Assembly (NCBI RefSeq): GCF_023721795.1
Contig: NZ_JAMQYE010000001.1
Coordinates: 1 to 64,000 of the forward strand
Source of the DNA: Zeimonas sediminis
GTDB lineage: Bacteria > Pseudomonadota > Gammaproteobacteria > Burkholderiales > Burkholderiaceae_E
Direction: 5' to 3'
DNA: 64,000 nucleotides
The translations under genes were made by a program, and so were the position numbers. Below are positions 45,364-53,914 of this stretch, one piece after another (within the stretch, counting starts at the first letter, position 1; the number at the start of each line of letters is the position of its first letter). Below the pieces are notes generated by a model, which saw nothing but the letters and a program-made list of their open reading frames with translations, was not told where the DNA came from and did no database searches.

Positions 45364-46872
45364 TCAGGCGCCGCCAAAAACCGGCCCGAGCGGCCGCATC
45401 CGGATGCCGGGGCGCAGGCGGGTCCAGCGGAAGTCGGCCGGGTCGGCGAGCGCCGGGCCCGGCGAGCGCACCACCAGCACTTCGCGGGCGATCGGCTGGA
45501 AGTCGGCGCGGAAGTGCACCGAGCTCTTCAGCGCCACGATCCGCTGGCGGATCGGCTCCACGCCAAGGTGCCGGAACATCTCCTGGTCGCCGGCCTGGCA
45601 CTTGCTCGAAGCGAGCACCACGCGCATGCCGGGCGCGGCTTCCGAGCGCAGTAGCGCCATCGGGCCGAGCTGCATCCGGAAGCCCTTGAACATCGGCCCG
45701 GTGCAGGTGAAGCGGCCGTCGCCGATCCGCTCGACGGTGAACCGCCCGGCCAGCGGAACGTGGCCGGGCACGCCGGAGATCTCGCCCAGCGCGAAATCCA
45801 GCGTGGCGCCCTGGCCCGCCTCGTGGGCGCGGCGCGCCGACGGCGGGTCGATCAGCATGCCGAGCACCGCGTCCTGCGCGCGATGCCGGATCAGCGCCGC
45901 CAGCAGCCCGGTCGTGTCGCCGTTGCCGCCGGCGCCCGGATTGTCCTGCGTGTCGGCCAGCACCACCGGCGCGCCCGGCGCGCCGCGGGCCATCGCGCGC
46001 TCGACCGCCTCGTCGGGCGTCAGCAGGGCCAGCGCGAAGTCCTTCTCGGCGTCGGCGACCGCGCCGGCCATCTCGTCGACCGCCGCGCGGGTCGCGGCTT
46101 CGCTGTCGCCGTAGCCGACCACCGACATTCCGCACTCGGGGAAGTCGGCCATCGGGAAGCCCGGCGCGAACGACAGCGCCACGCCGCTGCGCTGCTCGAT
46201 CCGCTCCAGCAGCGCGTACAGCCCGTTGGCCGGCTCGATGAAGGTGCTCTGCGACGGGATGCCGGTCAGGTAGTCGAGCGTGCGGTAGGCCTTCGCGAAG
46301 CGCCGGCCGGTCGCCAGCATCCGCGTCAGTAGGCCGGCGGCGCGGGCGCCGGTGGCCGCCATGTCCACGTGCGGGTAGGTGCGGTAGATCGATAGCGCGT
46401 CGGCGTGGGCCACCATGCCGCGGGTCACGTTGGCGTGCAGGTCGAGGCTGGCCACGACCGGCACGTCGGGCCCGACGATCTCCCGCACGCGGCGCAGGAT
46501 CTCGCCCTCGCCGTCGTCGTGGTGCTCGGTGACCATCGCGCCGTGCAGGTCGAGGTAGACGCCGTCGACCGGCAGCGCCGCGCGCAGCCGCTCGGTCAGC
46601 GCGCCGACGATCCGCTCGAAGGCATCGACGGTCACGTGCGCCGACGGCGAGGCCGCGGCCCAGGCGAGCGGCACCAGCGAATGGCCGGCCGCGCGCAGCG
46701 CCTCGATCGCGCCCTGCACCGGGATGTTGGCGCCGGCGACCGCGTCGAACAGCGAGTCGCCGACCTGTACGCCGGGCCAGCCGCCACCGTCCTCGAAGGC
46801 AGCGTAGTCGGCCTTCGAAGGCGCGAAGGTGTTCGTCTCGTGCTGCATGCCGCCTACGGCGATCCGTGCCAT
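45364..46872 (-). CDS. M81-family (MlrC-type) metallopeptidase
   Basis: This 502-residue protein begins MARIAVGGMQHETNTFAPSK, the signature of the microcystinase-C family, with later DLHGAMVTEHHDDGEGE and VASLDLHANVT as probable zinc-binding blocks, and ADTQDNPGAGGNGDTTGLL. MlrC opens linearised cyclic peptides, but most relatives sit in catabolic operons for other amides or peptides. ATG 46872. No signal peptide, so cytoplasmic. It diverges from the second amidase gene (132-bp gap). Confidence 0.92.
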   Translation of the reverse strand: MARIAVGGMQHETNTFAPSKADYAAFEDGGGWPGVQVGDSLFDAVAGANIPVQGAIEALRAAGHSLVPLAWAAASPSAHVTVDAFERIVGALTERLRAALPVDGVYLDLHGAMVTEHHDDGEGEILRRVREIVGPDVPVVASLDLHANVTRGMVAHADALSIYRTYPHVDMAATGARAAGLLTRMLATGRRFAKAYRTLDYLTGIPSQSTFIEPANGLYALLERIEQRSGVALSFAPGFPMADFPECGMSVVGYGDSEAATRAAVDEMAGAVADAEKDFALALLTPDEAVERAMARGAPGAPVVLADTQDNPGAGGNGDTTGLLAALIRHRAQDAVLGMLIDPPSARRAHEAGQGATLDFALGEISGVPGHVPLAGRFTVERIGDGRFTCTGPMFKGFRMQLGPMALLRSEAAPGMRVVLASSKCQAGDQEMFRHLGVEPIRQRIVALKSSVHFRADFQPIAREVLVVRSPGPALADPADFRWTRLRPGIRMRPLGPVFGGA

Positions 46873-47004
46873 TTCCGCTGGTCCTGTCGTGTCGATTTCC
46901 GGATCCGCGAGCGTAGAGGAAGGCGCGGCGCCGCGCCACTTTGCTACGCTGCGAGCGGAACGCCGTCCGCGGCGAGCGGCCATGCCATCCTGGAGACCCC
47001 ACCG

Positions 47005-48447
47005 ATGAAGCACGACGAGATCGCCTGGCTCGGCGCCGAAGAGCTCACCAAGGCCTATCGCGACCGCGAGCTGTCCCCGGTCGACGCGACCCGCGCGATC
47101 CTCGACCGGATCGACGCGCTGAACCCCCGGCTCAACGCCTACTGCCTGGTCGATCACGAGTCGGCGATGAGCGACGCGCGGGCCTCCGAGGCGCGCTGGC
47201 TCCGCGGCGAGCCGCTCGGCCCGATCGACGGCGTGCCGGCCTCGATCAAGGACCTGATCCTCACGAAGGGCTGGCCCACGCTGCGCGGTTCGCTGACCAC
47301 CGACCCGGCCGGGCCGTGGGACGTCGACGCGCCGGCCACCGCGCGGCTGCGCGAGGCCGGCGCAGTGCTGCTCGGCAAGACGACCACGCCCGAGTTCGGC
47401 TGGCGCGGCAGCACCGATTCGCCGGTCTACGGCATCACCCGCAACCCGTGGCGTCTCGACACCACGCCCGGCGGCTCGTCCGGCGGGGCGACGGCGGCGG
47501 TCGCCGCCGGCCTGGGGCCGTTCGCGGTCGGCACCGACGGCGGAGGCTCGGTGAGGATCCCGGCCGCGTTCACCGGGACCGTGGGCCTGAAGGCGCACTT
47601 CGGTCGCATCCCGGCCTACCCGCTGTCGCCGATGGGCACAGTGGCGCACATCGGCCCGCAGACCCGCACGGTTGCCGACTGCGCGCGGCTCTTCGAGGTG
47701 ATCGCGCGCCCCGACAGCCGCGACTGGATGTCCCTGCCGCCCACCGACCGCGACTGGAGCGCCGACGTCGCGGCCGGCCGGCGCGCCGACGGGATCAAGG
47801 GCCTGCGGATCGCCTACAGCCCGCGGCTCGGCTACGTGAAGTGGGTCGACGCCCGGATCGAGCACGCGCTGGATGCCGCCGCGAAGAAGTTCGCCGAGCT
47901 CGGCGCGATCGTCGAGCGGGTGGACCCGGGCTTCGACGACTGCGCCGACGTGTTCCGCGTGCACTGGTTCAGCTCGGCGCGCCACCTGCTGCACCGGCTG
48001 CCGGAGGAGAAATTGCAGAGGCTCGACCCGGGGCTTCGCGAGGTGATCGACTACGCCGAGCGCTACACGATCGCCGACTTCATGGACGCGCAACTCAAGC
48101 GCGCCCAGATCGCGCTGGCGATGGCCAGGCTGGCCCAGCGCTACGACCTGATGCTGACCCCGGCCACCGCGGTACTGCCCTTCGCGGTGGGGCGCGTGAT
48201 GCCCGAGCCGCCCAACGGGCTGGACATCGGCATGGTGCAGGACTGGACCTGGTGGACGCCGTTCTCCTACCCGTTCAACCTGACCCAGCAGCCGGCGATC
48301 GTTCAGCCCTGCGGGTTCAGCGACGACGGGCTGCCGATCGCGCTGCAGCTGGTGGCGCCCAACCATCGCGAGGACCTGTGCCTGCGCGCGGCGGCGGCGT
48401 ACGAGGCGGCGACCGACTGGCACAAGGTGCGGCCGCCGATCGCCTGA
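47005..48447 (+). CDS. Amidase-signature family hydrolase
   Basis: This 480-residue protein has the complete triad Lys82 (ASIKDL), GGSSGG box (156-161) and nucleophile Ser182 (GTDGGGSVRIPA). The KTTTPEFGWRG segment near 125-135 is shared with many bacterial amidases and Asp-tRNA amidotransferase A. It is not GatA: no gatB or gatC is nearby. Substrate unknown. TGGAGA lies before ATG 47005. It is divergent from the M81 peptidase gene and may share its regulation; the TM2 gene follows by 22 bp. Confidence 0.9.
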   Translation: MKHDEIAWLGAEELTKAYRDRELSPVDATRAILDRIDALNPRLNAYCLVDHESAMSDARASEARWLRGEPLGPIDGVPASIKDLILTKGWPTLRGSLTTDPAGPWDVDAPATARLREAGAVLLGKTTTPEFGWRGSTDSPVYGITRNPWRLDTTPGGSSGGATAAVAAGLGPFAVGTDGGGSVRIPAAFTGTVGLKAHFGRIPAYPLSPMGTVAHIGPQTRTVADCARLFEVIARPDSRDWMSLPPTDRDWSADVAAGRRADGIKGLRIAYSPRLGYVKWVDARIEHALDAAAKKFAELGAIVERVDPGFDDCADVFRVHWFSSARHLLHRLPEEKLQRLDPGLREVIDYAERYTIADFMDAQLKRAQIALAMARLAQRYDLMLTPATAVLPFAVGRVMPEPPNGLDIGMVQDWTWWTPFSYPFNLTQQPAIVQPCGFSDDGLPIALQLVAPNHREDLCLRAAAAYEAATDWHKVRPPIA

Positions 48448-48469
48448 CGCAGGCAAGGGGGAGACCGGC

Positions 48470-48871
48470 ATGACCCAGGTCCCGGACACGCACTCGAAGG
48501 TCGTCGGCTACGCGCTGTGGATCTTCGGATTCACCGGCTCGCACCGCTTCTACTACGGCAAGCCGGTGACCGGGACGATCTGGTTCTTCACGCTGGGCCT
48601 GCTCGGAATCGGCTGGCTGATCGACCTGTTCCTGATCCCCTCGATGGACCGGCAGGCCGACTTCCGTTTCCACGACGGGCCGATCAACTATTCGGTGGCG
48701 TGGATCCTGCTCACCTTCCTGGGCCTGCTCGGCGTGCACCGGATGTACATGGGGAAGTGGCTGACCGGCATTCTCTACCTGCTCACGCTGGGCCTGTTCG
48801 GCCTGGGCTGGCTGTACGACTACTGGACGCTGAACGAGCAGATCACGGTGCGCAATCGCGAGCGCGGCTAG
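48470..48871 (+). CDS. TM2-domain membrane protein
   Basis: This 133-residue protein has two TM2 domains, each a pair of membrane helices joined by a short polar turn. The first spans about residues 10-55 (YALWIFGFTGSHRFYYGK) and the second about 75-125 (LLTFLGLLGVHRMYMGKWL). The basic/aromatic HRFYYGK and HRMYMGK motifs are the TM2 hallmarks. The function is unknown. GGGGAGA lies upstream of ATG 48470. Possibly co-transcribed with the amidase. Confidence 0.9.
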   Translation: MTQVPDTHSKVVGYALWIFGFTGSHRFYYGKPVTGTIWFFTLGLLGIGWLIDLFLIPSMDRQADFRFHDGPINYSVAWILLTFLGLLGVHRMYMGKWLTGILYLLTLGLFGLGWLYDYWTLNEQITVRNRERG

Positions 48872-48884
48872 GGCGAGCGGGGCG

Positions 48885-48974
48885 GCGCCTCGCCTTGCGG
48901 CGTGCGCCCGGGCCTGCGCCTCGCCTTGCGGCGTGCGCCCGGACCTGCGCCTCGCCTTGCAGCGTGCGCCCTGG
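48885..48974. repeat. Three tandem copies of a 31-bp unit
   Basis: Copies lie at 48885-48915, 48916-48946 and 48947-48974 (last one incomplete, with one or two changes). The unit begins GCGCCTCGCCTTGCGGCGTG. It fills most of the gap between the ends of the TM2 and GDT1 genes. No spacers are present, so it is not a CRISPR array. Confidence 0.9.
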
Positions 48975-48982
48975 AGGTCGTG

Positions 48983-49558
48983 CTAGAAGCCCAGTCGCTC
49001 GCCCGCGCCCAGCAGCGTCGCGATACCCAGCACCGTGAAGATCGCCGCCGCGATGCCGTGGACCAGCTTCACGTGCAGACGGTGGGCGATGCGGTCGCCG
49101 AGCACGACGGCCGGCACGTTGGCGATCATCATGCCGAGCGTGGTGCCGGCCACGACGGCGACGAAGGCGTGGTACTGGGCGGCCAGCGCCACGGTCGCGA
49201 TCTGCGTCTTGTCGCCCATCTCGGCCAGGAAGAAGGCGACCAGCGTGGTGCCGAACACGCCCATGTGAGCGAGCTTCGCGTCCTTCTCGTCGAACTTGTC
49301 GGGCACGAGGATCCAGGCGGCCATCGCCAGAAAGGACAGGCCGAGCACCCAGCGCAGCGTCTCCGGGCTCATCAGCGAGGTGATCCAGGTGCCGATCGCG
49401 CCGGCGAACGCGTGGTTGGCGATCGTGGCCACCAGGATGCCCAGTACGATCGGCCAGGGCTTGCGGAACTTGGCGGCGAGGATGAAGGACAGCAGCTGCG
49501 TCTTGTCGCCGATTTCCGCGAGCGCGACGATACCCGTCGAAACGAGAAAGGCTTCCAA
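48983..49558 (-). CDS. GDT1/TMEM165 (UPF0016) family cation exporter
   Basis: Inner-membrane protein of 191 residues made of two three-helix repeats, each with the family motif: ALAEIGDKTQLLSF near residue 13 and FFLAEMGDKTQIATV near 110. Bacterial members export manganese; eukaryotic ones exchange Ca or Mn for protons. The start is TTG at 49558, with AGGGA seven bases upstream. The manganese riboswitch often found before such genes was not detected. The gene lies downstream of the large inverted-repeat region. Confidence 0.9.
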   Translation of the reverse strand: MEAFLVSTGIVALAEIGDKTQLLSFILAAKFRKPWPIVLGILVATIANHAFAGAIGTWITSLMSPETLRWVLGLSFLAMAAWILVPDKFDEKDAKLAHMGVFGTTLVAFFLAEMGDKTQIATVALAAQYHAFVAVVAGTTLGMMIANVPAVVLGDRIAHRLHVKLVHGIAAAIFTVLGIATLLGAGERLGF

Positions 49559-49632
49559 TCGAGCGATCCCTGTTTGGGTGGCTCTCCGAAGAAGCCGCGC
49601 ATTCTACCGGAGCCGCCAGTGGGCGCGCGCCC

Positions 49633-49838
49633 GGGCCGGTCGGGGACGAGCCCGCGCTCGGGCGCCGGTGCTGCGCCCCGCTTCGCGGGGTTCGCTCGCC
49701 TTCGTCGTCCGCGGCGGCTCGGGCGCAACTCGCGGTCCCTGCGGGACCGCTCAGACAGCGCCCTCGCTGATCGCCGCTCCCTTCCGAAGCGCTCGCCTTG
49801 CACAGGCGCCCGAGCGCGGGCTCGTCCCCGACCGGCCC
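49633..49838. repeat. Structured element A (34-bp perfect inverted repeat around a 138-bp core)
   Basis: The outer arms 49633-49666 and 49805-49838 are perfect reverse complements (start GGGCCGGTCGGGGACGAG). The core 49667-49804 contains further hairpins: CCCCGC/GCGGGG (around 49676-49690), GCGGTCCC/GGGACCGC (49732-49750) and CAGCG/CGCTG (49756-49769). The core is nearly identical to the reverse complement of the core of element B. Confidence 0.92.
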
Positions 49839-49903
49839 TGGATGTCGTGCTCTTCGTCGGGCGTGACGAAGCACGTCCCGACGGCATCGCCAGCCGCGGT
49901 GTC

Positions 49904-49977
49904 GCCCTGGCAACCAAGGCCGCGACGCTACAGCGTTCGCGGCCCGCTGACCGACCGAACGTCGGAACCTCCAGGGC
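49904..49977. repeat. Palindrome between the two large elements
   Basis: GCCCTGG (49904-49910) and CCAGGGC (49971-49977) enclose a strong inner hairpin GGCCGCGACGCT / AGCGTTCGCGGCC (49918-49944, one bulged base). It lies in the linker between elements A and B and has no sequence in common with them. Confidence 0.8.
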
Positions 49978-50179
49978 AGGGAGCAGGGGCCGGCTTTTCC
50001 GGACACTGTGCCAGCCGAGCGCTTCGGAAGGGAGCGGCGATCAGCGAGGGCGCTGTCTGAGCGATTCCGACGGAATCGCGAGTTGCGCCCGAGCCGCCGC
50101 GGACGACGAAGGCGAGGGCAGCCCCGCGAAGCGGGGCCGCAGCACCGTGTCCGGAAAAGCCGGCCCCTGCTCGCTGCCC
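49974..50179. repeat. Structured element B (33-bp inverted repeat around an inverted copy of the same core)
   Basis: The arms 49974-50006 and 50147-50179 are reverse complements with one mismatch (inner part GGCCGGCTTTTCCGGACAC). They are unrelated in sequence to the arms of element A. The 140-bp core 50007-50146 matches core A in the opposite direction at nearly every position. The central hairpin is GCGATTCC/GGAATCGC (50061-50079), which differs from the core A hairpin by two compensated base pairs. Confidence 0.92.
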
Positions 50180-50200
50180 GGGCGCAGGCCCCCCGAGCGG

Positions 50201-51883
50201 TCAGCCCGTCGCGAACGCGAAGTCTCGGCCCGGCGCCGCCGCGAACAGCGCCTTCGTGTACTCGTGCTTCGGATTCCCGAACACCTCGCCCGCCGGCCCG
50301 TACTCCACCACCTGCCCCTTCGACATCACCATCACGTGGTCGCAGACCTGCGCGGCCACCCGAAGGTCGTGGGTGATGAACAGCATCGCCAGGTGCAGCC
50401 GGTCGCGGATCTCGTCGAGCAGCCGCATCACCTGCGCCTGCACCGACACGTCGAGTGCCGACACCGCCTCGTCGGCGATCAGCAGCTCGGGCTCCATCGC
50501 CAGCGCTCGGGCGATGCAGATCCGCTGCCGCTGGCCGCCGGAGAACTGGTGTGGGTAGCGGTCGAGCGCGGCGGGGTCCAGCCTGACCAGCTCCATCAGC
50601 TCGCGGGCGCGGGCCATCGCCTGGCTGCGCGGCGTGCCGTAGTTCAGCGGCCCCTCGATGATCGACTCGCCGACGGTGCGGCGCGGGTTCAGCGACCGGT
50701 ACGGGTCCTGGAACACGACCTGGATGCGCCGGCGCAAGGGCCGCAGGTCGCGGTGCGACATCCGCGCGATGTTCTCGCCGCTGATCTCGACGCTGCCGGA
50801 GGTGGGGTCGATCAGCCGCGCGATGCAGCGCGCCACCGTGGACTTGCCCGAGCCCGATTCGCCTACGATGCCGAGCGTCTGCCCGCGCCTGATCTGCAGC
50901 GACACGTCGGTGGCCGCGCGCACCTCGTGCCTGGCGCGCAGGAAGCCGCCGCTCGAGTAGACCTTCGCGAGCTTGTCGGTCTTCAGCACGACGGGTGCGG
51001 ACTCGTCGGCGCCGCGGTGCTTCGGGTGGATGCCGGGCACCGAGCCGATCAGCATCTTCGTGTACGGATGCTGCGGGTCGGTCAGCACCGCCTGCTTGGT
51101 GCCGGTCTCGACCATGTCGCCCAGGCGCAGCACCGCGACCCGGTTCGCGATCTCGGCGACCACGCCGAAGTCGTGGGTGATGAACAGCACCCCGGTGCCG
51201 TGCTTGTGCTGCAGGTCGGCGATCAGCCGCAGGATCTGCGCCTGGGTGGTCACGTCGAGCGCGGTGGTCGGCTCGTCGGCGATCAGCAGCACCGGCTCGA
51301 GGATCAGCGCCATCGCGATCATGATCCGCTGGCGCTGGCCGCCCGAAAGCTGGTGCGGGTAGGAGTCGTACATCCGGTCGGGGTCGGGCAGGCCGACCTC
51401 CTCGATCACCTGGCGCACCCGCTGTCGCCGCTCGGCGGCGCCCAGCTTCGTGTGCATCGCCAGCACCTCGTCGATCTGCGCGCCGCAGCGCATGACCGGG
51501 TTCAGCGCGGTCATCGGCTCCTGGAAGATCATGGACATGCGCACGCAACGCAGCTCGCGCAGCCGCGCCTCGCTGGCCCGCGCGATGTTCTCGCCTTCGA
51601 GCAGGATCTCGCCGCCGAGCACCGGCAGCTGCTTGGGCAGCAGCCCCATGACCGCCTGCGCGATCACCGACTTGCCCGAGCCGGACTCGCCGACCAGGCA
51701 GACGATCTCGCCGCGGTTCACCGTGAGACTCACGTCGGCCACCGCCCGCTTGCGGTCGCCACCGCGGGGCAGCGCGATCGACAGGTCGCGGATCTCGAGG
51801 ACGGGCCCGTTCCCCGGTGCGCCGGGCGCCTGGCCGGCAGCGGGCGCGTCGCGGGTTTCCTTGTTCATTTCGGAAGCGTTCAT
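50201..51883 (-). CDS. Dipeptide/oligopeptide ABC transporter, fused ATPases (DppD-DppF type)
   Basis: Two complete ABC modules in one 560-residue protein. Module 1 (about residues 25-275) has Walker [10 protein letters not shown], signature LSGGQRQR and Walker [13 protein letters not shown]. Module 2 (about 300-555) has [17 protein letters not shown] and [12 protein letters not shown]. Each ends in the oligopeptide-transporter C-terminal motif region ([11 protein letters not shown] and [11 protein letters not shown]). It energises import of peptides or similar solutes. It follows the DppC-like permease by 4 bp and is last in the operon. Confidence 0.94.
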   Translation of the reverse strand: MNASEMNKETRDAPAAGQAPGAPGNGPVLEIRDLSIALPRGGDRKRAVADVSLTVNRGEIVCLVGESGSGKSVIAQAVMGLLPKQLPVLGGEILLEGENIARASEARLRELRCVRMSMIFQEPMTALNPVMRCGAQIDEVLAMHTKLGAAERRQRVRQVIEEVGLPDPDRMYDSYPHQLSGGQRQRIMIAMALILEPVLLIADEPTTALDVTTQAQILRLIADLQHKHGTGVLFITHDFGVVAEIANRVAVLRLGDMVETGTKQAVLTDPQHPYTKMLIGSVPGIHPKHRGADESAPVVLKTDKLAKVYSSGGFLRARHEVRAATDVSLQIRRGQTLGIVGESGSGKSTVARCIARLIDPTSGSVEISGENIARMSHRDLRPLRRRIQVVFQDPYRSLNPRRTVGESIIEGPLNYGTPRSQAMARARELMELVRLDPAALDRYPHQFSGGQRQRICIARALAMEPELLIADEAVSALDVSVQAQVMRLLDEIRDRLHLAMLFITHDLRVAAQVCDHVMVMSKGQVVEYGPAGEVFGNPKHEYTKALFAAAPGRDFAFATG

Positions 51884-51887
51884 TGCG

Positions 51888-52829
51888 TTACACCCGCTTG
51901 GCCATCTTGGGGTCGAGCGTGTCGCGCAGACCGTCGCCGAGGATGTTCACCGCCAGCACGGTGACTGCCAGGAAGATGCCGGGGAAGAACACGTTGTGCG
52001 GATACTGCTGGAACTGCACCCGGCCCTCGGCCATGATGTTGCCCCAGGTCGGGATGTCGGTCGGCAGGCCCACGCCCAGGAAGGACAGGATCGCCTCGAC
52101 CAGGATGGCCGACGCGCAGATGTAGGTGGCCTGCACGATCAGCGGCGCGATCGTGTTCGGCAGGATGTGGCCGAACATGATCTTCCAGCCCGGCGTGCCG
52201 AGCGACAGCGCGGCCTCCACGTAGGGCTCCTCGCGGATCGTGAGCACCAGCGAGCGCACCAGCCGCGTGACCCGCGGGATCTCCGGGATCGCGATCGCCA
52301 CGATCACGGTCATCAGGCTGGCCTTCCACAGCGCGACCAGCGCGATCGCGATCAGGATGCCGGGGATCGCCATGATCCCGTCCATCACCCGCATCAGCGG
52401 GCCGTCGAGCCAGCGGATGTAGCCCGAGCCCAGGCCCGCCAGCACGCCGAGGAAGGTCGAGACCAGCGCGCAGGCGATGCCCACGATCAGCGAGACCTGG
52501 GTGCCGTAGATCACGCGGCTGTAGATGTCGCGACCGAAGGAGTCGGAGCCCATGATGAACTCGTGGGCGACCATTTCGCCTTCCATCGTCATGATCTCGC
52601 CGGTCTCGCCGGGCAGCAGGTCGCGGCTGGACGGGTCGAACAGCGTCGGGTCGACGGTGCCGAGCACCGGCGCGGCCAGCGCGATCGCGACCAGCACGGC
52701 CAGCGCCACGCCGCCGATGCGCACGCTCCAGTTGCGCGAGAGCCGCTTCCAGACCGAGGGGCGCTCGACGATGTCGGCCGCTTCGACCGACAGCGTGTCG
52801 TCGGCCGGGGTCGTTTGAGCTTGGGTCAT
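51888..52829 (-). CDS. Dipeptide-type ABC transporter permease (DppC-like)
   Basis: Inner-membrane permease of 313 residues. An N-terminal segment (VRIGGVALAVLVAIALAAPV) precedes a periplasmic loop, and five more segments contain the EAA loop EEPYVEAALSLGTPGWKIMFGHILPN that contacts the ATPase. The HEFIMGSDSFGRDIYSRVIYG stretch is typical of DppC/OppC. Start ATG at 52829 shares a base with the stop of the DppB-like gene. The frame extends upstream inside that gene, but there it is only a shadow. Confidence 0.94.
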   Translation of the reverse strand: MTQAQTTPADDTLSVEAADIVERPSVWKRLSRNWSVRIGGVALAVLVAIALAAPVLGTVDPTLFDPSSRDLLPGETGEIMTMEGEMVAHEFIMGSDSFGRDIYSRVIYGTQVSLIVGIACALVSTFLGVLAGLGSGYIRWLDGPLMRVMDGIMAIPGILIAIALVALWKASLMTVIVAIAIPEIPRVTRLVRSLVLTIREEPYVEAALSLGTPGWKIMFGHILPNTIAPLIVQATYICASAILVEAILSFLGVGLPTDIPTWGNIMAEGRVQFQQYPHNVFFPGIFLAVTVLAVNILGDGLRDTLDPKMAKRV

Positions 52830-53770
52830 CAGTAGCGGATCCTCGGGTCGAACACCAGGTACGAGAGGTCGACGAGCAGGTTGATCAGCACGTAGACGAA
52901 CGAGAAGAACAGGATCACGCCCTGGATCGTCGGGAAGTCGCGCGCGAGCACCGCGTCGACGGTCAGCCTGCCCAGCCCGGGGATGCCGAACACCGACTCG
53001 GTGACCACGACCCCGCCGATCAGCAGCGCGATGCCGATGCCGATGACCGTCACGATCGGCACCGCCGCATTGGCCAGCGCGTGGCGGATCAGCACCCGCA
53101 TCTCGGGCAGGCCCTTGGCGCGCGCGGTGCGCACGTAGTCCTCGGTCAGCACCTCGGCGACCGCGGCCCGGGTGACGCGCGCGATCAGCGCGATGTAGAT
53201 GACCGCCAGCGCCAGCGCCGGCAGGATGATGTGCCGCAGGAAGGGCAGGATGCCGTCGGCCAGCCGCGAGTAGCCCTGCACCGGCAGCCACTCGAGCTTG
53301 ATCGACACCAGCCAGATCAGCAGGTAGCCGAGCACGAACACCGGCAGCGAGAAGCCGAGCACCGAGAAGCCCATCAGCGCGCGGTCGATCCAGCCGCCGT
53401 GCCGCCAGGCGGCAAGAACGCCGAGCGGCACCGACACGGCGACCGCCAGCACGATGGTCACGAAGGCGAGCGCGAAGGTCGGCTCCAGCCGCTGCGCGAT
53501 CAGCTCGGTGACCTGCATCTTGAAGTAGTAGGACTCGCCGAGCTCGCCCTGCAGCAGGTTCGAGAACCAGATGCCGAACTGCACCGGCAAGGGCTTCTCG
53601 AGCCCCAGCTGCTCGCGGATCTGCTGGATGTTCTCGGGGCTCGCGGCGTCGCCGGCGATGATCGCGGCCGGGTCGCCGGGCGTGAGCCGGAGCATAAGGA
53701 AGACGAGCACCGCCACGATCAGCAACACCGGGATCGTGGCCGCGATCCGTTTGATCAGAAAACCTGTCAT
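52829..53770 (-). CDS. Dipeptide-type ABC transporter permease (DppB-like)
   Basis: Inner-membrane permease of 313 residues beginning with a membrane segment (IAATIPVLLIVAVLVFLMLRL), then the DppB pattern TPGDPAAIIAGDAASPENI, and the EAA loop TEDYVRTARAKGLPEMRVLIRHALAN. It forms the channel with the DppC-like protein. It lies after hairpins that separate it from the binding-protein gene. Confidence 0.94.
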   Translation of the reverse strand: MTGFLIKRIAATIPVLLIVAVLVFLMLRLTPGDPAAIIAGDAASPENIQQIREQLGLEKPLPVQFGIWFSNLLQGELGESYYFKMQVTELIAQRLEPTFALAFVTIVLAVAVSVPLGVLAAWRHGGWIDRALMGFSVLGFSLPVFVLGYLLIWLVSIKLEWLPVQGYSRLADGILPFLRHIILPALALAVIYIALIARVTRAAVAEVLTEDYVRTARAKGLPEMRVLIRHALANAAVPIVTVIGIGIALLIGGVVVTESVFGIPGLGRLTVDAVLARDFPTIQGVILFFSFVYVLINLLVDLSYLVFDPRIRY

Positions 53771-53825
53771 CGATTCGTTTCCGGAGGGAAGGGCGGCGCG
53801 CGCGCCGCCGGCGCCCGAAACGGCA

Positions 53826-53886
53826 CGGGGCCGGACTCAGCCGGCCCCGCGGTCAGGCCGCCGGTCCGAAGACCGGTGCGGCAGCG
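53826..53886 (-). terminator. Hairpin cluster between binding protein and permease genes
   Basis: CGGGGCCGG/CCGGCCCCG (53826-53849, loop ACTCAG), CCGGTC/GACCGG (53861-53876) and an imperfect GC-rich stem lie between the binding-protein and DppB-like genes. On the minus strand the first stem is followed by TGCCGTTTC, a weak T-tract. Probably partial attenuation or 3'-end protection of the binding-protein message. Confidence 0.6.
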
Positions 53887-53914
53887 CCCGCTGCGGGGCG
53901 CCGCCGCCGGGACC

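Larger units (their letters stand above)
49559..50200. other. 642-bp gene-free region made of nested inverted repeats
   Basis: It lies between the end of the dipeptide ABC ATPase gene and the start of the GDT1 exporter gene, both minus strand. Almost all of it is accounted for by two mirrored ~205-bp elements (49633-49838 and 49974-50179) and a third, smaller palindrome between them. Open frames crossing it are mirror-image artefacts. A TAGAAT box near 49612-49607 (minus strand) may be the GDT1 promoter. Confidence 0.85.

Noticed and set aside
47005-48447. GatA subunit of Asp/Glu-tRNA amidotransferase
   Set aside because: No gatB or gatC nearby and the sequence context is catabolic; a stand-alone amidase fits better.
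48885-48974. CRISPR array
   Set aside because: The 31-bp units are directly adjacent with no spacers, and no cas genes are present in the window.
49559-49640. yybP-ykoY manganese riboswitch before the GDT1 gene
   Set aside because: The conserved loop sequences of that riboswitch are not seen on the minus strand upstream of 49558.
49633-50179. Insertion sequence or transposon
   Set aside because: No transposase gene and no target-site duplication could be seen; the terminal repeats of the two elements differ from each other, unlike copies of one IS.
48843-51548. Long open frames on both strands across the inverted-repeat region (minus 48843-51548, plus 48902-51964)
   Set aside because: The peptides are mirror copies of each other because the DNA is palindromic, and they overlap clear ABC transporter and GDT1 genes; no start signals or domains.
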